64,000 bases of DNA from Paenisporosarcina macmurdoensis (lineage in GTDB: Bacteria > Bacillota > Bacilli > Bacillales_A > Planococcaceae), in assembly GCF_042658845.1 (NCBI RefSeq), contig NZ_JBHSRI010000002.1:310001-374000 (forward strand). The letters run 5' to 3'. The notes under the pieces were generated by a model. The model saw only the letters and a list, made by a program, of their open reading frames with translations, searched no databases and was not told the origin of the DNA. Of the stretch, positions 15,719 through 25,033 are shown in pieces. The number at the start of each line of letters is the position of its first letter. The first letter of the stretch is position 1. The position numbers and the translations under genes are program-made.

Positions 15719-15791
15719 AATTTCTAGGACAAATTCTATTATAACTCTCACACAATAATAGTCAATGACCTAGACAAAGGATTTGCAGGAT

Positions 15792-16316
15792 TTATTGAAG
15801 GAAGTGGGTCCATTCCGTTTGAGCGCGGCCGTTAACAACGGTCCAGCATTCGAGAGCGACGGCTTTTCCGATAACGGGTTCGAATGATAAGCCTGCACGC
15901 TGGAAAAGTGGTCCCCAAACAGTCAACGGGACATTATTAATCAAGGTTGAGTGTGGTACCCATTTCCCAGGTAAATAAGGCGAAATTTCATTTGTATGTA
16001 AATCCATAATGAGTGAAAATAACTCTCGATGAAATGTTTCTATTTCTTTTGTAACCACGGGTGCGACAAAAAAAGTACCTTTCTGTTTGAAAAACCCAAG
16101 GGAAGATAACGAAATCGTCAGTTGTTGTTGTTTGTCGCTCCACGCTTTTACGCGCTCGTTTAGAATCATGGGATTCGTTTGTTCAAATGTAAATAAACTA
16201 ATATGGGGTGGAAGAGGTGTTTCTTTGCCTCTACTTGATGCAAGATGTAAGTCATTACAATCTTGTTCTAATTTTGTTGACAATTTATAGTCAAAGCGTA
16301 AAACGAGTACTTGCAT
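15792..16316 (-). CDS. 2H phosphoesterase / 2'-5' RNA ligase family protein
   Basis: A 174-residue cytoplasmic protein of the 2H phosphoesterase superfamily, defined by two HxS/T motifs. They are seen as PPHISLFTF near residue 40 and VPHSTLINN near residue 125. Members cleave or join 2',3'- or 2',5'-phosphate bonds in RNA or small nucleotides; the substrate here is unknown. The start is ATG 16316 with AAAGGGG 8 bases upstream; a longer frame begins inside the previous gene. It follows the nuclease gene by 16 bases and is probably co-transcribed with it. Confidence 0.83.
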   Translation of the reverse strand: MQVLVLRFDYKLSTKLEQDCNDLHLASSRGKETPLPPHISLFTFEQTNPMILNERVKAWSDKQQQLTISLSSLGFFKQKGTFFVAPVVTKEIETFHRELFSLIMDLHTNEISPYLPGKWVPHSTLINNVPLTVWGPLFQRAGLSFEPVIGKAVALECWTVVNGRAQTEWTHFLQ

Positions 16317-16332
16317 GAAAAATGCCCCTTTC

Positions 16333-17058
16333 TTATTCACCAGATTTTTTAAATCCGGCATCTACTGCTTGTTGCTCCGTACAAAACCATTTCTCAGGGT
16401 TAGTTTGTTCATAATATTTTCCTGAGGGGATATGATAGATCTTTTTGTTTTCTCTATTGATATTACCTTTTATGAAACACTTATCATTCTCTTTCGACTC
16501 AGGAGTGGTAACTTCATTAACCTGTGTTTTATCAAATCCACGATTTGTTACATATTTTTCGTATTGCCATATATTCAAATCAGCCTGACGAGCATTTGCC
16601 TCATCTTCTTCAAAAGAATCTAAATGCCGCGTATTGGGAGGGAATACGTAAGCAACACGAGCTAATCCTTCTTGTAATAGCACTTGTTGAACAGACTGAC
16701 CATCTGCATAAACATATGCTAATAATCGACCGTAGTCATCGTAGCGTTCACCTACGTCGAATTCAAGAGAAACTGAAGCATCTTCTAATAATTGTTGATT
16801 GCGTATACTCGCTTCATCACCGAATGGCTGATTTCCGAGCGTTTGATGTCTAACTTCCGGTGTATCTACTAATAAATACCGAATCGTTTCAGTCTTTCCG
16901 TTATACTTTACTTTAATGGTATCCCCATCAATGACATGAACTAACTCGACTTCAGTCAAGCCCTCAGAGCCACCAGTAGAAGTCGGCTGATTCAAGTCCT
17001 CCACACAGCCAAAGGTAAGAAAAACAATCATACTTAGTAGCCACAACCATTTTTTCAT
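16333..17058 (-). CDS. secreted thermonuclease-like lipoprotein with C-terminal sunset-type domain
   Basis: A 241-residue lipoprotein: KKW, hydrophobic core and Cys18 in LTFGC. Residues 36-165 are a staphylococcal-nuclease domain with VIDGDTIKV, VDTPEVR, ERYDDYGRLLAYVY and QEGLARV, which carry the calcium and catalytic Arg/Glu positions. Residues 190-237 (KCFIKGNI, HIPSGKYYEQTNPEKWFCTE) form the small C-terminal domain often attached to such nucleases. It should cut extracellular DNA or RNA while tethered to the membrane. A 2H phosphoesterase gene follows directly. The divergent neighbour encodes a DNA glycosylase. Confidence 0.9.
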   Translation of the reverse strand: MKKWLWLLSMIVFLTFGCVEDLNQPTSTGGSEGLTEVELVHVIDGDTIKVKYNGKTETIRYLLVDTPEVRHQTLGNQPFGDEASIRNQQLLEDASVSLEFDVGERYDDYGRLLAYVYADGQSVQQVLLQEGLARVAYVFPPNTRHLDSFEEDEANARQADLNIWQYEKYVTNRGFDKTQVNEVTTPESKENDKCFIKGNINRENKKIYHIPSGKYYEQTNPEKWFCTEQQAVDAGFKKSGE

Positions 17059-17127
17059 TTACCATCACCTCGAATTGTCGTATCTTCATAGTAGACTCAA
17101 ATATAACCGAATAGGGAGAATATAACC

Positions 17128-17973
17128 ATGATAGAAACTATCCATCTAGATTTTTCGTATGATTTCGAACGTGTACTCGACCGACTTTCAATGGATCCTT
17201 TGATTTCTTTAAATAAAGAACAACGTTATGTTCTTGTGCCAACAGCAGAGAGCAGCATATATAAAGTTCAGGCTACAGGAACAACTAAATCGCCGATATT
17301 TGTAATTGAAGGATCAACAAACGAACAGCAACTACAAAACCTGAAAGAGATTTTTCATTTCGATCGCTCACTTGAACCAATTCATGCTCATTTCGCTGAA
17401 ACCAATTTAGCTTCCTTATTTGAAGAACATCGAGGCACACCCATCATAAGAGAATTCTCGTTATACGCAACGTTAATGAAAAGCATCATACATCAGCAAT
17501 TAAATTTATCATTTGCCCATACACTTACGACTCGCTTCGTTCATACGTTTGGGGAACAAATAGATGGTGTTTGGTTCTACCCACAACCTGACGTGATTGG
17601 ACAGCTTCAAGTTGAACATTTACGAGAACTGCAATTTAGTACAAGAAAAGCAGAATACGTGATTGGCGTGTCACAAGCCATAGCAAGTGGGGAACTCAAT
17701 CTCGAAGCCCTGGCTCAACAAGACGATGAAACGATCACGCAAATACTTGTCAAATACCGGGGTATTGGTCCATGGACTGCTGGTAGCTTTTTATTGTTTG
17801 GTTTAGGAAGACCGAATTTATTTCCGCTCGCGGATATCGGACTGCAAAATGCCTTGAAAAAACTTTGGACAATGACTGATAAACCAAAAGTAGATGAGAT
17901 TTCGAGTCACTTTCCTCAGTGGTCACCATATTTAAGTTACGCATCTCTTTATTTGTGGAGAAGTATTGAATAA
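17128..17973 (+). CDS. DNA-3-methyladenine glycosylase II (AlkA/YfjP-like)
   Basis: A 281-residue base-excision repair enzyme of the HhH-GPD superfamily that removes alkylated purines from DNA. The helix-hairpin-helix reads LVKYRGIGPWTAG near residues 206-218, and the catalytic aspartate follows in PLADIGLQNA. The N-terminal 90 residues form the beta domain seen in AlkA. Length and layout fit B. subtilis YfjP. It is a single gene, divergent from the nuclease lipoprotein. An ogt-type repair enzyme is also encoded in the window (42378), so alkylation repair is represented twice. Confidence 0.9.
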   Translation: MIETIHLDFSYDFERVLDRLSMDPLISLNKEQRYVLVPTAESSIYKVQATGTTKSPIFVIEGSTNEQQLQNLKEIFHFDRSLEPIHAHFAETNLASLFEEHRGTPIIREFSLYATLMKSIIHQQLNLSFAHTLTTRFVHTFGEQIDGVWFYPQPDVIGQLQVEHLRELQFSTRKAEYVIGVSQAIASGELNLEALAQQDDETITQILVKYRGIGPWTAGSFLLFGLGRPNLFPLADIGLQNALKKLWTMTDKPKVDEISSHFPQWSPYLSYASLYLWRSIE

Positions 17974-18065
17974 CCTCAGACTAAATATGTATGTCAAACT
18001 AACTAGTTAAAATGCTACAATATTATGTAATTAATAGTAGATGAGCATCTTGGGGAGAAAACATC

Positions 18066-19343
18066 ATGAGAATTAGAGATTGGGATAAAAGTTTAAAAGC
18101 AAGGCTAATTGGAGAAGCGTTTATGAATATCACGTTTTGGATGTTTTTCCCGTTCCTTGCGATTTATTTTGCTGAAGAATTCGGCAAAACGACGGCAGGT
18201 TTATTACTTATCTTGTCACAAGTTTTTTCAGTAGCGGCTAATCTAGTTGGTGGTTATTGTGCAGATCAATATGGTAGGCGTACGATGATGGTCTTGTCTT
18301 CTTTTGGACAGGGGGGTGCATTTTTCTTATTTGCACTGGCAAACTCGTCGATATTAGATTCCCCTGGTTTAGGATTTATTGCATTTTCGATTGCTAGTGT
18401 TTTTGGGTCCTTGTATTGGCCAGCTAGTCAAGCAATGGTAGCTGACGTAGTTCCTGAAGAACATCGAAGTGAAGTTTTTGCGGTATTTTATACATCAATG
18501 AATATTGCAGTTGTTATAGGGCCGATACTTGGAGGGATTTTCTTCTTCAGTTACAGATTTGGATTAATGATAACTGCGGGATTAGTTTGTGTTTTATTAG
18601 CGTGGATCCTAATCAAGTTTACCAAGGAAACGAAACCAACTAATTCCGAATCATTAGTAAACAACACGTCAAAAGGTTTTATGTATGCCATTCAAACGCA
18701 AGTAAAAGATTATGGGCTTATATTAAAAGATAAACTGTTTTTATTGTTTATTATCGCAGGGATTTTGAGCGCTCAAACCTTTATGCAATTGGATTTGTTG
18801 TTACCTATTTACGTCAAAGATGTAATTGGAAATCAAACTCTAGGATTTTGGTTCGGCAGCGAAGTGAAATTAACAGGGGAGCTTGCTTTTAGTATTCTGA
18901 TCTCAGAGAATGGACTACTTGTTGCTTTATTAACGGTTGCTGTTACAAAATTCGTTGTGTCATTTAAAGAGAAAAATATATTTTTTGTTTCTTCGGTTTT
19001 ATATGCACTCGCAATGGTTGTTTTTTCGTTGTTTGATTCGTTCTGGATTTTCATTTTGGCAATGGCGATTTTTACGATTGGTGAATTAATGACTGTAGGA
19101 ATTCAACAGAGCTTTATTTCGAAGTTAGCTCCTGAACAGATGCGTGGCCAATACTTCGCAGCAGCAAGTCTTCGCTACACAGTGGGAAGAATGATTGCAC
19201 CGATATCTATTCCGATGACGGTATGGTTTGGGTTCTTTTGGACATTTACCATTATTGCGATATTAGCAATGGTGAGTGCGTTTGTTTATTACCTCATGTT
19301 TTATTTATTTGAACAAAAAAAGACAGCTTCTCCTAAGGTTTAA
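18066..19343 (+). CDS. MFS transporter, drug-efflux-like
   Basis: A 425-residue major facilitator with 12 predicted membrane segments. The loop between helices 2 and 3 reads GGYCADQYGRRTMM, the standard MFS motif A, and motif C-like glycines follow in helix 5 (GPILGGIFF). A large cytoplasmic loop links the halves. Such proteins of the MDR type usually export small drugs or metabolites; the substrate is unknown. GGGGAG precedes the ATG. Its terminator overlaps the stop codon. Confidence 0.88.
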   Translation: MRIRDWDKSLKARLIGEAFMNITFWMFFPFLAIYFAEEFGKTTAGLLLILSQVFSVAANLVGGYCADQYGRRTMMVLSSFGQGGAFFLFALANSSILDSPGLGFIAFSIASVFGSLYWPASQAMVADVVPEEHRSEVFAVFYTSMNIAVVIGPILGGIFFFSYRFGLMITAGLVCVLLAWILIKFTKETKPTNSESLVNNTSKGFMYAIQTQVKDYGLILKDKLFLLFIIAGILSAQTFMQLDLLLPIYVKDVIGNQTLGFWFGSEVKLTGELAFSILISENGLLVALLTVAVTKFVVSFKEKNIFFVSSVLYALAMVVFSLFDSFWIFILAMAIFTIGELMTVGIQQSFISKLAPEQMRGQYFAAASLRYTVGRMIAPISIPMTVWFGFFWTFTIIAILAMVSAFVYYLMFYLFEQKKTASPKV

Positions 19344-19358
19344 AGGGGAAGCTGTTTT
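19323..19358 (+). terminator. terminator overlapping the MFS stop codon
   Basis: Stem ACAGCTTCTCCT with AGGGGAAGCTGT followed by TTTTAT; the left arm is coding sequence. Confidence 0.8.
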
Positions 19359-19391
19359 ATATTGGATATCGTTTTATGTTTTTTTTCAAAG

Positions 19392-19535
19392 TTATTGTTC
19401 CTCTGGTGCACTTTCTTCAGTATCATTGAAGTAAATGAAGGATTCTTCTTCTAATTCTGCTAAGCGTTCTTTGTTTAGCCCTAAGCTTAAATTTCCTGAA
19501 AAAATAGGTTCCCACCATGTTTCTGTTTTCGTCAT
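19392..19535 (-). CDS. small acidic hypothetical protein, 47 aa
   Basis: A short gene with a near-perfect ribosome site (AAAGGAGG, 8 bases before ATG). The peptide begins MTKTETWWEPIFSGNLSLG, continues with LNKERLAELEEESF and ends SAPEEQ. It has two tandem tryptophans near the N-terminus and a strongly acidic C-terminal half. There is no signal peptide or membrane segment. I recognise no family. It lies convergent to the MFS gene and divergent from the oxidoreductase gene. The ribosome site and clean codon use make it a likely real gene. Confidence 0.65.
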   Translation of the reverse strand: MTKTETWWEPIFSGNLSLGLNKERLAELEEESFIYFNDTEESAPEEQ

Positions 19536-19681
19536 GTTTGTATCCTCCTTTTAAATTTTCTTAATTATTTGTTAGTTCTTTACCCTTCAAAGTTACACCT
19601 TGAACCAACTATTTTCAATATTTAAATTAAAAAGAATTTATTTAATCCAAAAATCGCAGCCATATGAAGGAAGTGTCCATT

Positions 19682-20620
19682 ATGAATCAGACAACATTTG
19701 CAATTATTGGAACAGGAATTGTCGGAGAACGTATTATTCAACAACTTTTAGCCAATGATAATTGTAAGATCATCAGTATATTCGATGAAAATACGCCACG
19801 TGTACAAGAGATATCTGAAAAATACCAGCTGCCGATTGCCTCTACACTAGATGAATTATTTAACATGAAACCACACTGGGTATATATCGGAACACCTCCT
19901 AATAGTCACGCTACTCTTGCACTTGAAGCGGCCAAAAAAGGATGTTTTGTGTTGTCAGAAAAACCTCTTTCCCATGATGTGGAAAGCGGGAAAACAATGG
20001 TTGAAGGTACGAAACAAGCGAATGTCATAACGGCGATGCATTTTCCTCTTATGTATAGCCCGGCTATTCAAACCTTAATGAGTGAAGTAGCAAACCATAC
20101 ACTTGGTGACATACTTCGTATCGAACTTCATACATACTTTCCACATTGGCCAAGAAAGTGGCAACAAAATCCTTGGATTGGTTCACGAGCTCAAGGTGGC
20201 TTTATAAGAGAAGTATTTCCACATTACTTTCAAATCATGTACAGACTTTTAGGGAATTTTTCTTTTTCAGCACATCAAACTAGGTATCCTGAAAATCAAC
20301 AATTATCTGAAATCGGATCATCGGCAATTGGCCAAACTGATACTGGCATTCCGCTAGTTATCAATGGTTTATGTGGAATGGGACAACAAGAAACACTGCT
20401 TTTTAAAGTATTTGGTACTAAAAAAGTAATGACAATAAAAAATTGGTCAGAGTTATGGGTAAGTGAGCAAGACCAACCTGAAGTTAGAGTCGAGTTAAAT
20501 GACCAATCTACAACGTTATGGGATGCGTGTCATGATGCGAAAAATGGTCGTGAAGCAACACTTGTATCGTTTGAAGAAGGCTTAATCGTGCAACGATGGA
20601 TAGACGAGTTATTAACTTAA
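19682..20620 (+). CDS. Gfo/Idh/MocA-family oxidoreductase
   Basis: A 312-residue NAD(P)-dependent dehydrogenase of the Gfo/Idh/MocA family. The Rossmann start is FAIIGTGIVGERI; YIGTPPNSHATLALEAAKKGC and LSEKPLSHDVESG carry the conserved nucleotide-binding and lysine (EKP) residues. The second domain is the usual open sheet. Substrates are typically sugars or inositols, but none can be named here. ATG 19682 follows GAAGGAAG; an in-frame ATG at 19664 overlaps that site. It stands alone, with a terminator after it. Confidence 0.88.
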   Translation: MNQTTFAIIGTGIVGERIIQQLLANDNCKIISIFDENTPRVQEISEKYQLPIASTLDELFNMKPHWVYIGTPPNSHATLALEAAKKGCFVLSEKPLSHDVESGKTMVEGTKQANVITAMHFPLMYSPAIQTLMSEVANHTLGDILRIELHTYFPHWPRKWQQNPWIGSRAQGGFIREVFPHYFQIMYRLLGNFSFSAHQTRYPENQQLSEIGSSAIGQTDTGIPLVINGLCGMGQQETLLFKVFGTKKVMTIKNWSELWVSEQDQPEVRVELNDQSTTLWDACHDAKNGREATLVSFEEGLIVQRWIDELLT

Positions 20621-20668
20621 AAAGCTTAGTATGTGTAAGTTTTTAAAATGCATACAAAAAACATAAAT

Positions 20669-20697
20669 TTAGGCGCCTATTTTAGGTGCCTATTTTT
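20669..20697 (+). terminator. intrinsic terminator of the oxidoreductase gene
   Basis: Stem TAGGCGCCT with AGGTGCCTA (one G-T pair) then TTTTT. Confidence 0.8.
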
Positions 20698-20751
20698 GCG
20701 TGAAAACAATCAACCCGTTACAATTAATAAATAGATGACGGGAGTGATACG

Positions 20752-22140
20752 ATGAATTTCACAGCTCAAGATGTAGAAAAAATGATTCAACTACAGCATG
20801 ATTTTTATTACTCAGGTGCTACAAAATCAGCAGAATTCCGAAAACAACAATTAGCTAAGTTGAAAAAGGCTATTCAGCTCCATGAAGAAGAAATTATTCA
20901 AGCACTGTATAAAGATTTGCGCAAAAGTGAATTTGAAGCATACGCGACGGAAGTAGGGTTTGTACTAGATAGCATCGGCTTTATGACGAAGCATTTGGAT
21001 GATTGGATGAAACCAGAAGCAGTTAAAACGGCACTTCATTTACAACCTGCAAAAAGTTTTATTGTTCGAGAACCATATGGCTCTGCATTGATAATTGGTC
21101 CATTTAACTATCCATTCCAGCTCGTCATGGAACCGTTAATCGGGGCAATTATCGGTGGCAATTGTGCCATTGTGAAACCTTCAGAATCAGCAGTTCATAC
21201 AGCAGCCGTCATTCGAAAAGTAATAGAATCCACATTTACTCCAGACTATATTCGTGTAGTAGAAGGAGAACGTGAAGAAACTACGGCTCTTATTCATGCC
21301 CCTTTCGATACCATTTTCTTTACCGGCAGTGTTGCTGTTGGAAAAGTTGTCATGAAAGCTGCTGCTGAGAGATTAACACCTGTAACTTTAGAGCTTGGTG
21401 GTAAAAGTCCGGCAATTATCGATCACACTGCGAACTTAGAAGTCGCAGCAAAACGTATTGCCTGGGGTAAGTTTGTCAATGCAGGTCAAACATGTGTGGC
21501 ACCTGATTACTTACTTGTCCATCACCAGGTAAAGGATCAGTTTATTACATTATTAACACAAACGATAAACGATTTTTACGGGAAAGATGCACAAACTAGT
21601 CCGGATTATGGACGCATCATTAACGCCAAACAATTTAATCGCTTAAAGCAACTCATTAGCCAAGAAGATCAACACATTGTTGCTGGTGGTAATGTGGATG
21701 AAGAAGATCTGTATATTGAGCCAACTTTGCTTGAAGGGGTTTCTTGGAATAGTCCTTCGATGGAAGATGAAATATTTGGACCCATTTTACCGATATTAAC
21801 GTATGACCGTTTAGAAACGGCAATTCGACAAGTCCGAAATCTGCCTAAACCGCTAGCAGCGTATTTATTTAGTGAAAACGATAACGCCATTCAATACTTT
21901 TTAGAAGAATTGCCATTTGGTGGAGGGTGCATAAACGATACAGTTTCGCATGTAGGAAGTTCTCATATGCCTTTTGGAGGAGTCGGTTCTTCAGGCATGA
22001 ATGGTTATCATGGCAAATATAGTTTCGAAGCATTTACACATGCTAAATCGATATTAAAGAAAAGTACGAAAATACCGTTAAATCTTGTATTCCCACCTTA
22101 CAAAAACAAAGTGAAGCTTGTGAAGTCGCTACTCCGATAA
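20752..22140 (+). CDS. class 3-type aldehyde dehydrogenase (YwdH-like)
   Basis: A 462-residue NAD(P)-dependent aldehyde dehydrogenase of the short class 3 type, which oxidises medium or long-chain aldehydes to acids. Key motifs are GPFNYPFQL, the catalytic general base in VTLELGGKSPA, and the catalytic cysteine in NAGQTCVAPDY (about residue 246). The C-terminal 30 residues, basic and hydrophobic, may associate with the membrane as in fatty aldehyde dehydrogenases. Closest named relative known to me is B. subtilis YwdH. ATG follows ACGGGAGTG. Confidence 0.92.
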   Translation: MNFTAQDVEKMIQLQHDFYYSGATKSAEFRKQQLAKLKKAIQLHEEEIIQALYKDLRKSEFEAYATEVGFVLDSIGFMTKHLDDWMKPEAVKTALHLQPAKSFIVREPYGSALIIGPFNYPFQLVMEPLIGAIIGGNCAIVKPSESAVHTAAVIRKVIESTFTPDYIRVVEGEREETTALIHAPFDTIFFTGSVAVGKVVMKAAAERLTPVTLELGGKSPAIIDHTANLEVAAKRIAWGKFVNAGQTCVAPDYLLVHHQVKDQFITLLTQTINDFYGKDAQTSPDYGRIINAKQFNRLKQLISQEDQHIVAGGNVDEEDLYIEPTLLEGVSWNSPSMEDEIFGPILPILTYDRLETAIRQVRNLPKPLAAYLFSENDNAIQYFLEELPFGGGCINDTVSHVGSSHMPFGGVGSSGMNGYHGKYSFEAFTHAKSILKKSTKIPLNLVFPPYKNKVKLVKSLLR

Positions 22141-22245
22141 GGAGAGAAGTAGAAGTTAAAGATGACGCGATTACAGGGGTTTTTTTGACAGTTGAACAAG
22201 ATGACGACGACAATGACGACGATGATATTTAAGAAGATGTATTGA

Positions 22246-22287
22246 AAAATCAGCGTATCCATTTAAATGGATTGCGCTGATTTTTTT
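22246..22287. terminator. bidirectional terminator between aldehyde dehydrogenase and kinase genes
   Basis: Stem AAAATCAGCG with CGCTGATTTT, extended by ATCCATTTAAATGGAT inside; A and T runs on both sides. It overlaps the last codons of the kinase gene on the minus strand. Confidence 0.85.
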
Positions 22288-23861
22288 GGTGATTTATAGG
22301 GTAATAATATAGACACTAGTGTCCCCTGATTCACTTGACTATTTATGATGATTTTTCCACCATGCTCTTGAATAATCTTCTGAGAAATCATCATACCAAG
22401 ACCTGTTCCGGTTGTTTTGGTCGTGAAAAATGGTTCAAAGATTTGTTTTTGCACTTCTTGCGTCATACCAGGACCATTATCTTGAATATGAATACCTATA
22501 AACCCGTCTTGTTCAAGTGTAGAATAAATATGAAGTGAGCCTTCTTTTTCTAATGCCTCTACAGCATTTTTTACTATATTAATAAACACTTGTTTAATTT
22601 GATTTTGTTCACCGGCTACTACAACATTTGGTGCATTCCACGATTCTGCAAACGAAATTCCTCTTAAATTAAATTCTGGCGTATACAAGAGGACGACATC
22701 TTGAATGATTTTCTCCAAATTAAATTCTTTAATCGTTGTAACATGAGGTTTTGCGAGAATTAAAAACTCACTTATAATTAAATTTATCCGCTCAAGTTCA
22801 GATTCAATTAATTTTGTGTAGGATTGATAAGGATGTTGATCATCCTCATTCATCATTTGAATAAAACCTGAAATCACCGTCATGGGATTTCTTATTTCAT
22901 GGGCAACGCCGGCTGCTATTTCTCCAGCTAATTTTAATTTTTCTGACTGGATAATGAGTTTTTCTGCTTCTTTGCGATAGGATATATCTCGAGTAATAAC
23001 AGACATAGCAACCATCTCACCACACTTATTATAAATGGGGCTTAGTGTAAGTTGCGCATTAAAGAAGGTTCCATCTTTCTTCATATCTATAGTCTCCAAG
23101 GAGTTGAAACTTTCTCCATCTAACACTCTTTTAATACGATCATTTGCAGCCTCTGAATTTTCAGGAGGTACAAGTGGTACACTTTTGCCGATACATTCTT
23201 CTCGACTCCACCCATATAATAATTCGAATGCTGGATTTACTTCTATGATGCGAGCGTCTAAATCAAAAACAGCAATGCCATCTTTTGCATTTTCAAAAAA
23301 CATGTGCAAATACCCTTCTTTAGAATCAAGTGCTCGTTCAAGTGAGGACTGCTGTTCCTCCACTTTAAACCATGTTTTTCGGACTAAAAGAGAATGGATA
23401 ATAGCTGTTACACTAATTAGTATTACGAATAACAAGATCACATATAAATCTACAAATTCAATGGATTGTTCAAAAAGATGAAAGTATGTATAAAATAAAT
23501 AAAGGATTTCAATAACTGTTATCGGTAAAAGAATTAAACTTGCAGTGATTGAATGGTATAATGAAGCAACAATTAATGGGAAAACAAAAAGAATTAAATG
23601 TACGTAGTATGGTGTTTCCACATTTATATAAAAGATGTATCCATTTAAGCCAGCTAGTATAAGGCCTTGTAAAAATTGATTGTTAATCCGCAGTTTAAAA
23701 AGAATGAATAACGCAAGGCAATATAGAATTGCGATAATAGGTACAGAAGTAGCATGTTCATTAGGGATAAATAAACTTAATAAAGTATGAAACAGCAATC
23801 CGAGTGCAAATAATTGTATAAACAATCGATTACGTTTATGTAGGAGAAGAGTTTTGTCCAT
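22263..23861 (-). CDS. membrane PAS sensor histidine kinase (sporulation-kinase-like)
   Basis: A 532-residue kinase. Residues 10-160 contain six hydrophobic helices, followed by a short linker, a PAS domain (185-305, with FFENAKDGIAVFDLDARIIEVN), the phospho-acceptor region VAHEIRNPMT (His near 328) and an ATPase domain with N box NIVKNAVEAL, G1 DNGPGM and G2 GTGLGM. Layout resembles B. subtilis KinB and related kinases that feed Spo0F/Spo0A. No response regulator gene is adjacent, which also fits an orphan phosphorelay kinase. The input signal is unknown. Confidence 0.9.
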   Translation of the reverse strand: MDKTLLLHKRNRLFIQLFALGLLFHTLLSLFIPNEHATSVPIIAILYCLALFILFKLRINNQFLQGLILAGLNGYIFYINVETPYYVHLILFVFPLIVASLYHSITASLILLPITVIEILYLFYTYFHLFEQSIEFVDLYVILLFVILISVTAIIHSLLVRKTWFKVEEQQSSLERALDSKEGYLHMFFENAKDGIAVFDLDARIIEVNPAFELLYGWSREECIGKSVPLVPPENSEAANDRIKRVLDGESFNSLETIDMKKDGTFFNAQLTLSPIYNKCGEMVAMSVITRDISYRKEAEKLIIQSEKLKLAGEIAAGVAHEIRNPMTVISGFIQMMNEDDQHPYQSYTKLIESELERINLIISEFLILAKPHVTTIKEFNLEKIIQDVVLLYTPEFNLRGISFAESWNAPNVVVAGEQNQIKQVFINIVKNAVEALEKEGSLHIYSTLEQDGFIGIHIQDNGPGMTQEVQKQIFEPFFTTKTTGTGLGMMISQKIIQEHGGKIIINSQVNQGTLVSILLPYKSPKKSAQSI

Positions 23862-23966
23862 TTTTCACCTCAGTTGGAAAAGTTATCGTACTTATATCAT
23901 ACATGAATTGTCAGTGTCGGAACATGACGAATTTTGGTATGATATTTATCATATAGGGGGTTTACT

Positions 23967-25022
23967 ATGTCAAGCACATTTAAAGAGAAAGAAACAGTGC
24001 AGTTACTTCAAGAACTTGTGGAAATTCCAAGTCCTTCTGGCTATACAAAAGAAATTATGGAATTCATGGCATCAATTTTAGATAAAATGAATGTGCCATA
24101 CCAACAAACAAATAAAGGTGCCTTAATTGCAACTATAGAAGGAACTGATACGTCTAAACATAGACTATTAACAGCGCATACAGATACACTTGGTGCGATG
24201 GTAAAAGAAGTAAAAGGTAGCGGACGTCTTAAACTATCGATGGTAGGTGGTTTTAACTGGAATGCTGCTGAAGGTGAATATTGTTACATACATACAGCCT
24301 CTGGTAAGAAAGTTCGCGGAACCATTCTTATGCATCAGACTTCTGTTCATGTATACAAAAATGCAGGTTCTTTTGAGCGTAATGTAGAAAACATAGAAGT
24401 ACGATTAGATGAAAGAGTATTGAATGCAGAGGAAACAAGAGAGCTTGGCGTAGAAGTTGGCGATTTTGTATCATTTGATCCTAGATTCGAGCAAACGGAT
24501 TCAGGTTTTATTAAATCTCGTCATTTAGATGATAAAGCAAGTACCGCCCTTTTATTGCAACTTATCTCTTCAATAAAAGAAAATAATCTTACACTTCCAA
24601 ACACGACTCATTTCTATATTTCTAATAATGAAGAAATTGGATTTGGAGGAAATTCAAATATTCCTTCTGAAGTAGTGGAGTATATAGCAGTTGACATGGG
24701 TGCAATAGGAGATGGACAAACATCTGACGAGTATACGGTATCGATTTGTGCGAAAGATTCTTCGGGTCCATACCATTATGACCTAACACGTAAACTGGTA
24801 GAGTTAGCGAAAGCCAATAATATTGAATATAAACTAGATATTTATCCTTTTTATAGTTCAGATGCATCAGCTGCTATACGAGCAGGATATGATGTTAAAC
24901 ATGCCTTATTTGGACCAGGTATTGAATCATCACATGCTTATGAACGAACACATATTGATTCATTGAAACATTCTGCAGCACTATTAGAAGCGTATGTGCT
25001 CTCTCCAATGGAGACAGAATAG
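23967..25022 (+). CDS. M42-family metallopeptidase (glutamyl aminopeptidase-like)
   Basis: A 351-residue cytoplasmic di-metal aminopeptidase. Metal ligands and catalytic residues appear in order: AHTD (His, Asp), RHLDDKAS (bridging Asp), NNEEIGFGG (catalytic Glu and ligand Glu), VDMGAIGDGQ (Asp) and SSHAYERTH (His). The family trims N-terminal residues from peptides. The ATG follows GGGGG in the leader. It precedes murE by 11 bases and the two are probably co-transcribed. A plausible link is recycling of peptides, including wall peptides, which is speculation. Confidence 0.9.
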   Translation: MSSTFKEKETVQLLQELVEIPSPSGYTKEIMEFMASILDKMNVPYQQTNKGALIATIEGTDTSKHRLLTAHTDTLGAMVKEVKGSGRLKLSMVGGFNWNAAEGEYCYIHTASGKKVRGTILMHQTSVHVYKNAGSFERNVENIEVRLDERVLNAEETRELGVEVGDFVSFDPRFEQTDSGFIKSRHLDDKASTALLLQLISSIKENNLTLPNTTHFYISNNEEIGFGGNSNIPSEVVEYIAVDMGAIGDGQTSDEYTVSICAKDSSGPYHYDLTRKLVELAKANNIEYKLDIYPFYSSDASAAIRAGYDVKHALFGPGIESSHAYERTHIDSLKHSAALLEAYVLSPMETE

Positions 25023-25033
25023 GAGGAAAGCAA

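Noticed and set aside
22141..22231. acidic frame ending in a run of Asp and Asn after the aldehyde dehydrogenase
   Set aside because: No start codon with a ribosome site; it overlaps the aldehyde dehydrogenase end in another frame. It may be a relic but cannot be supported.
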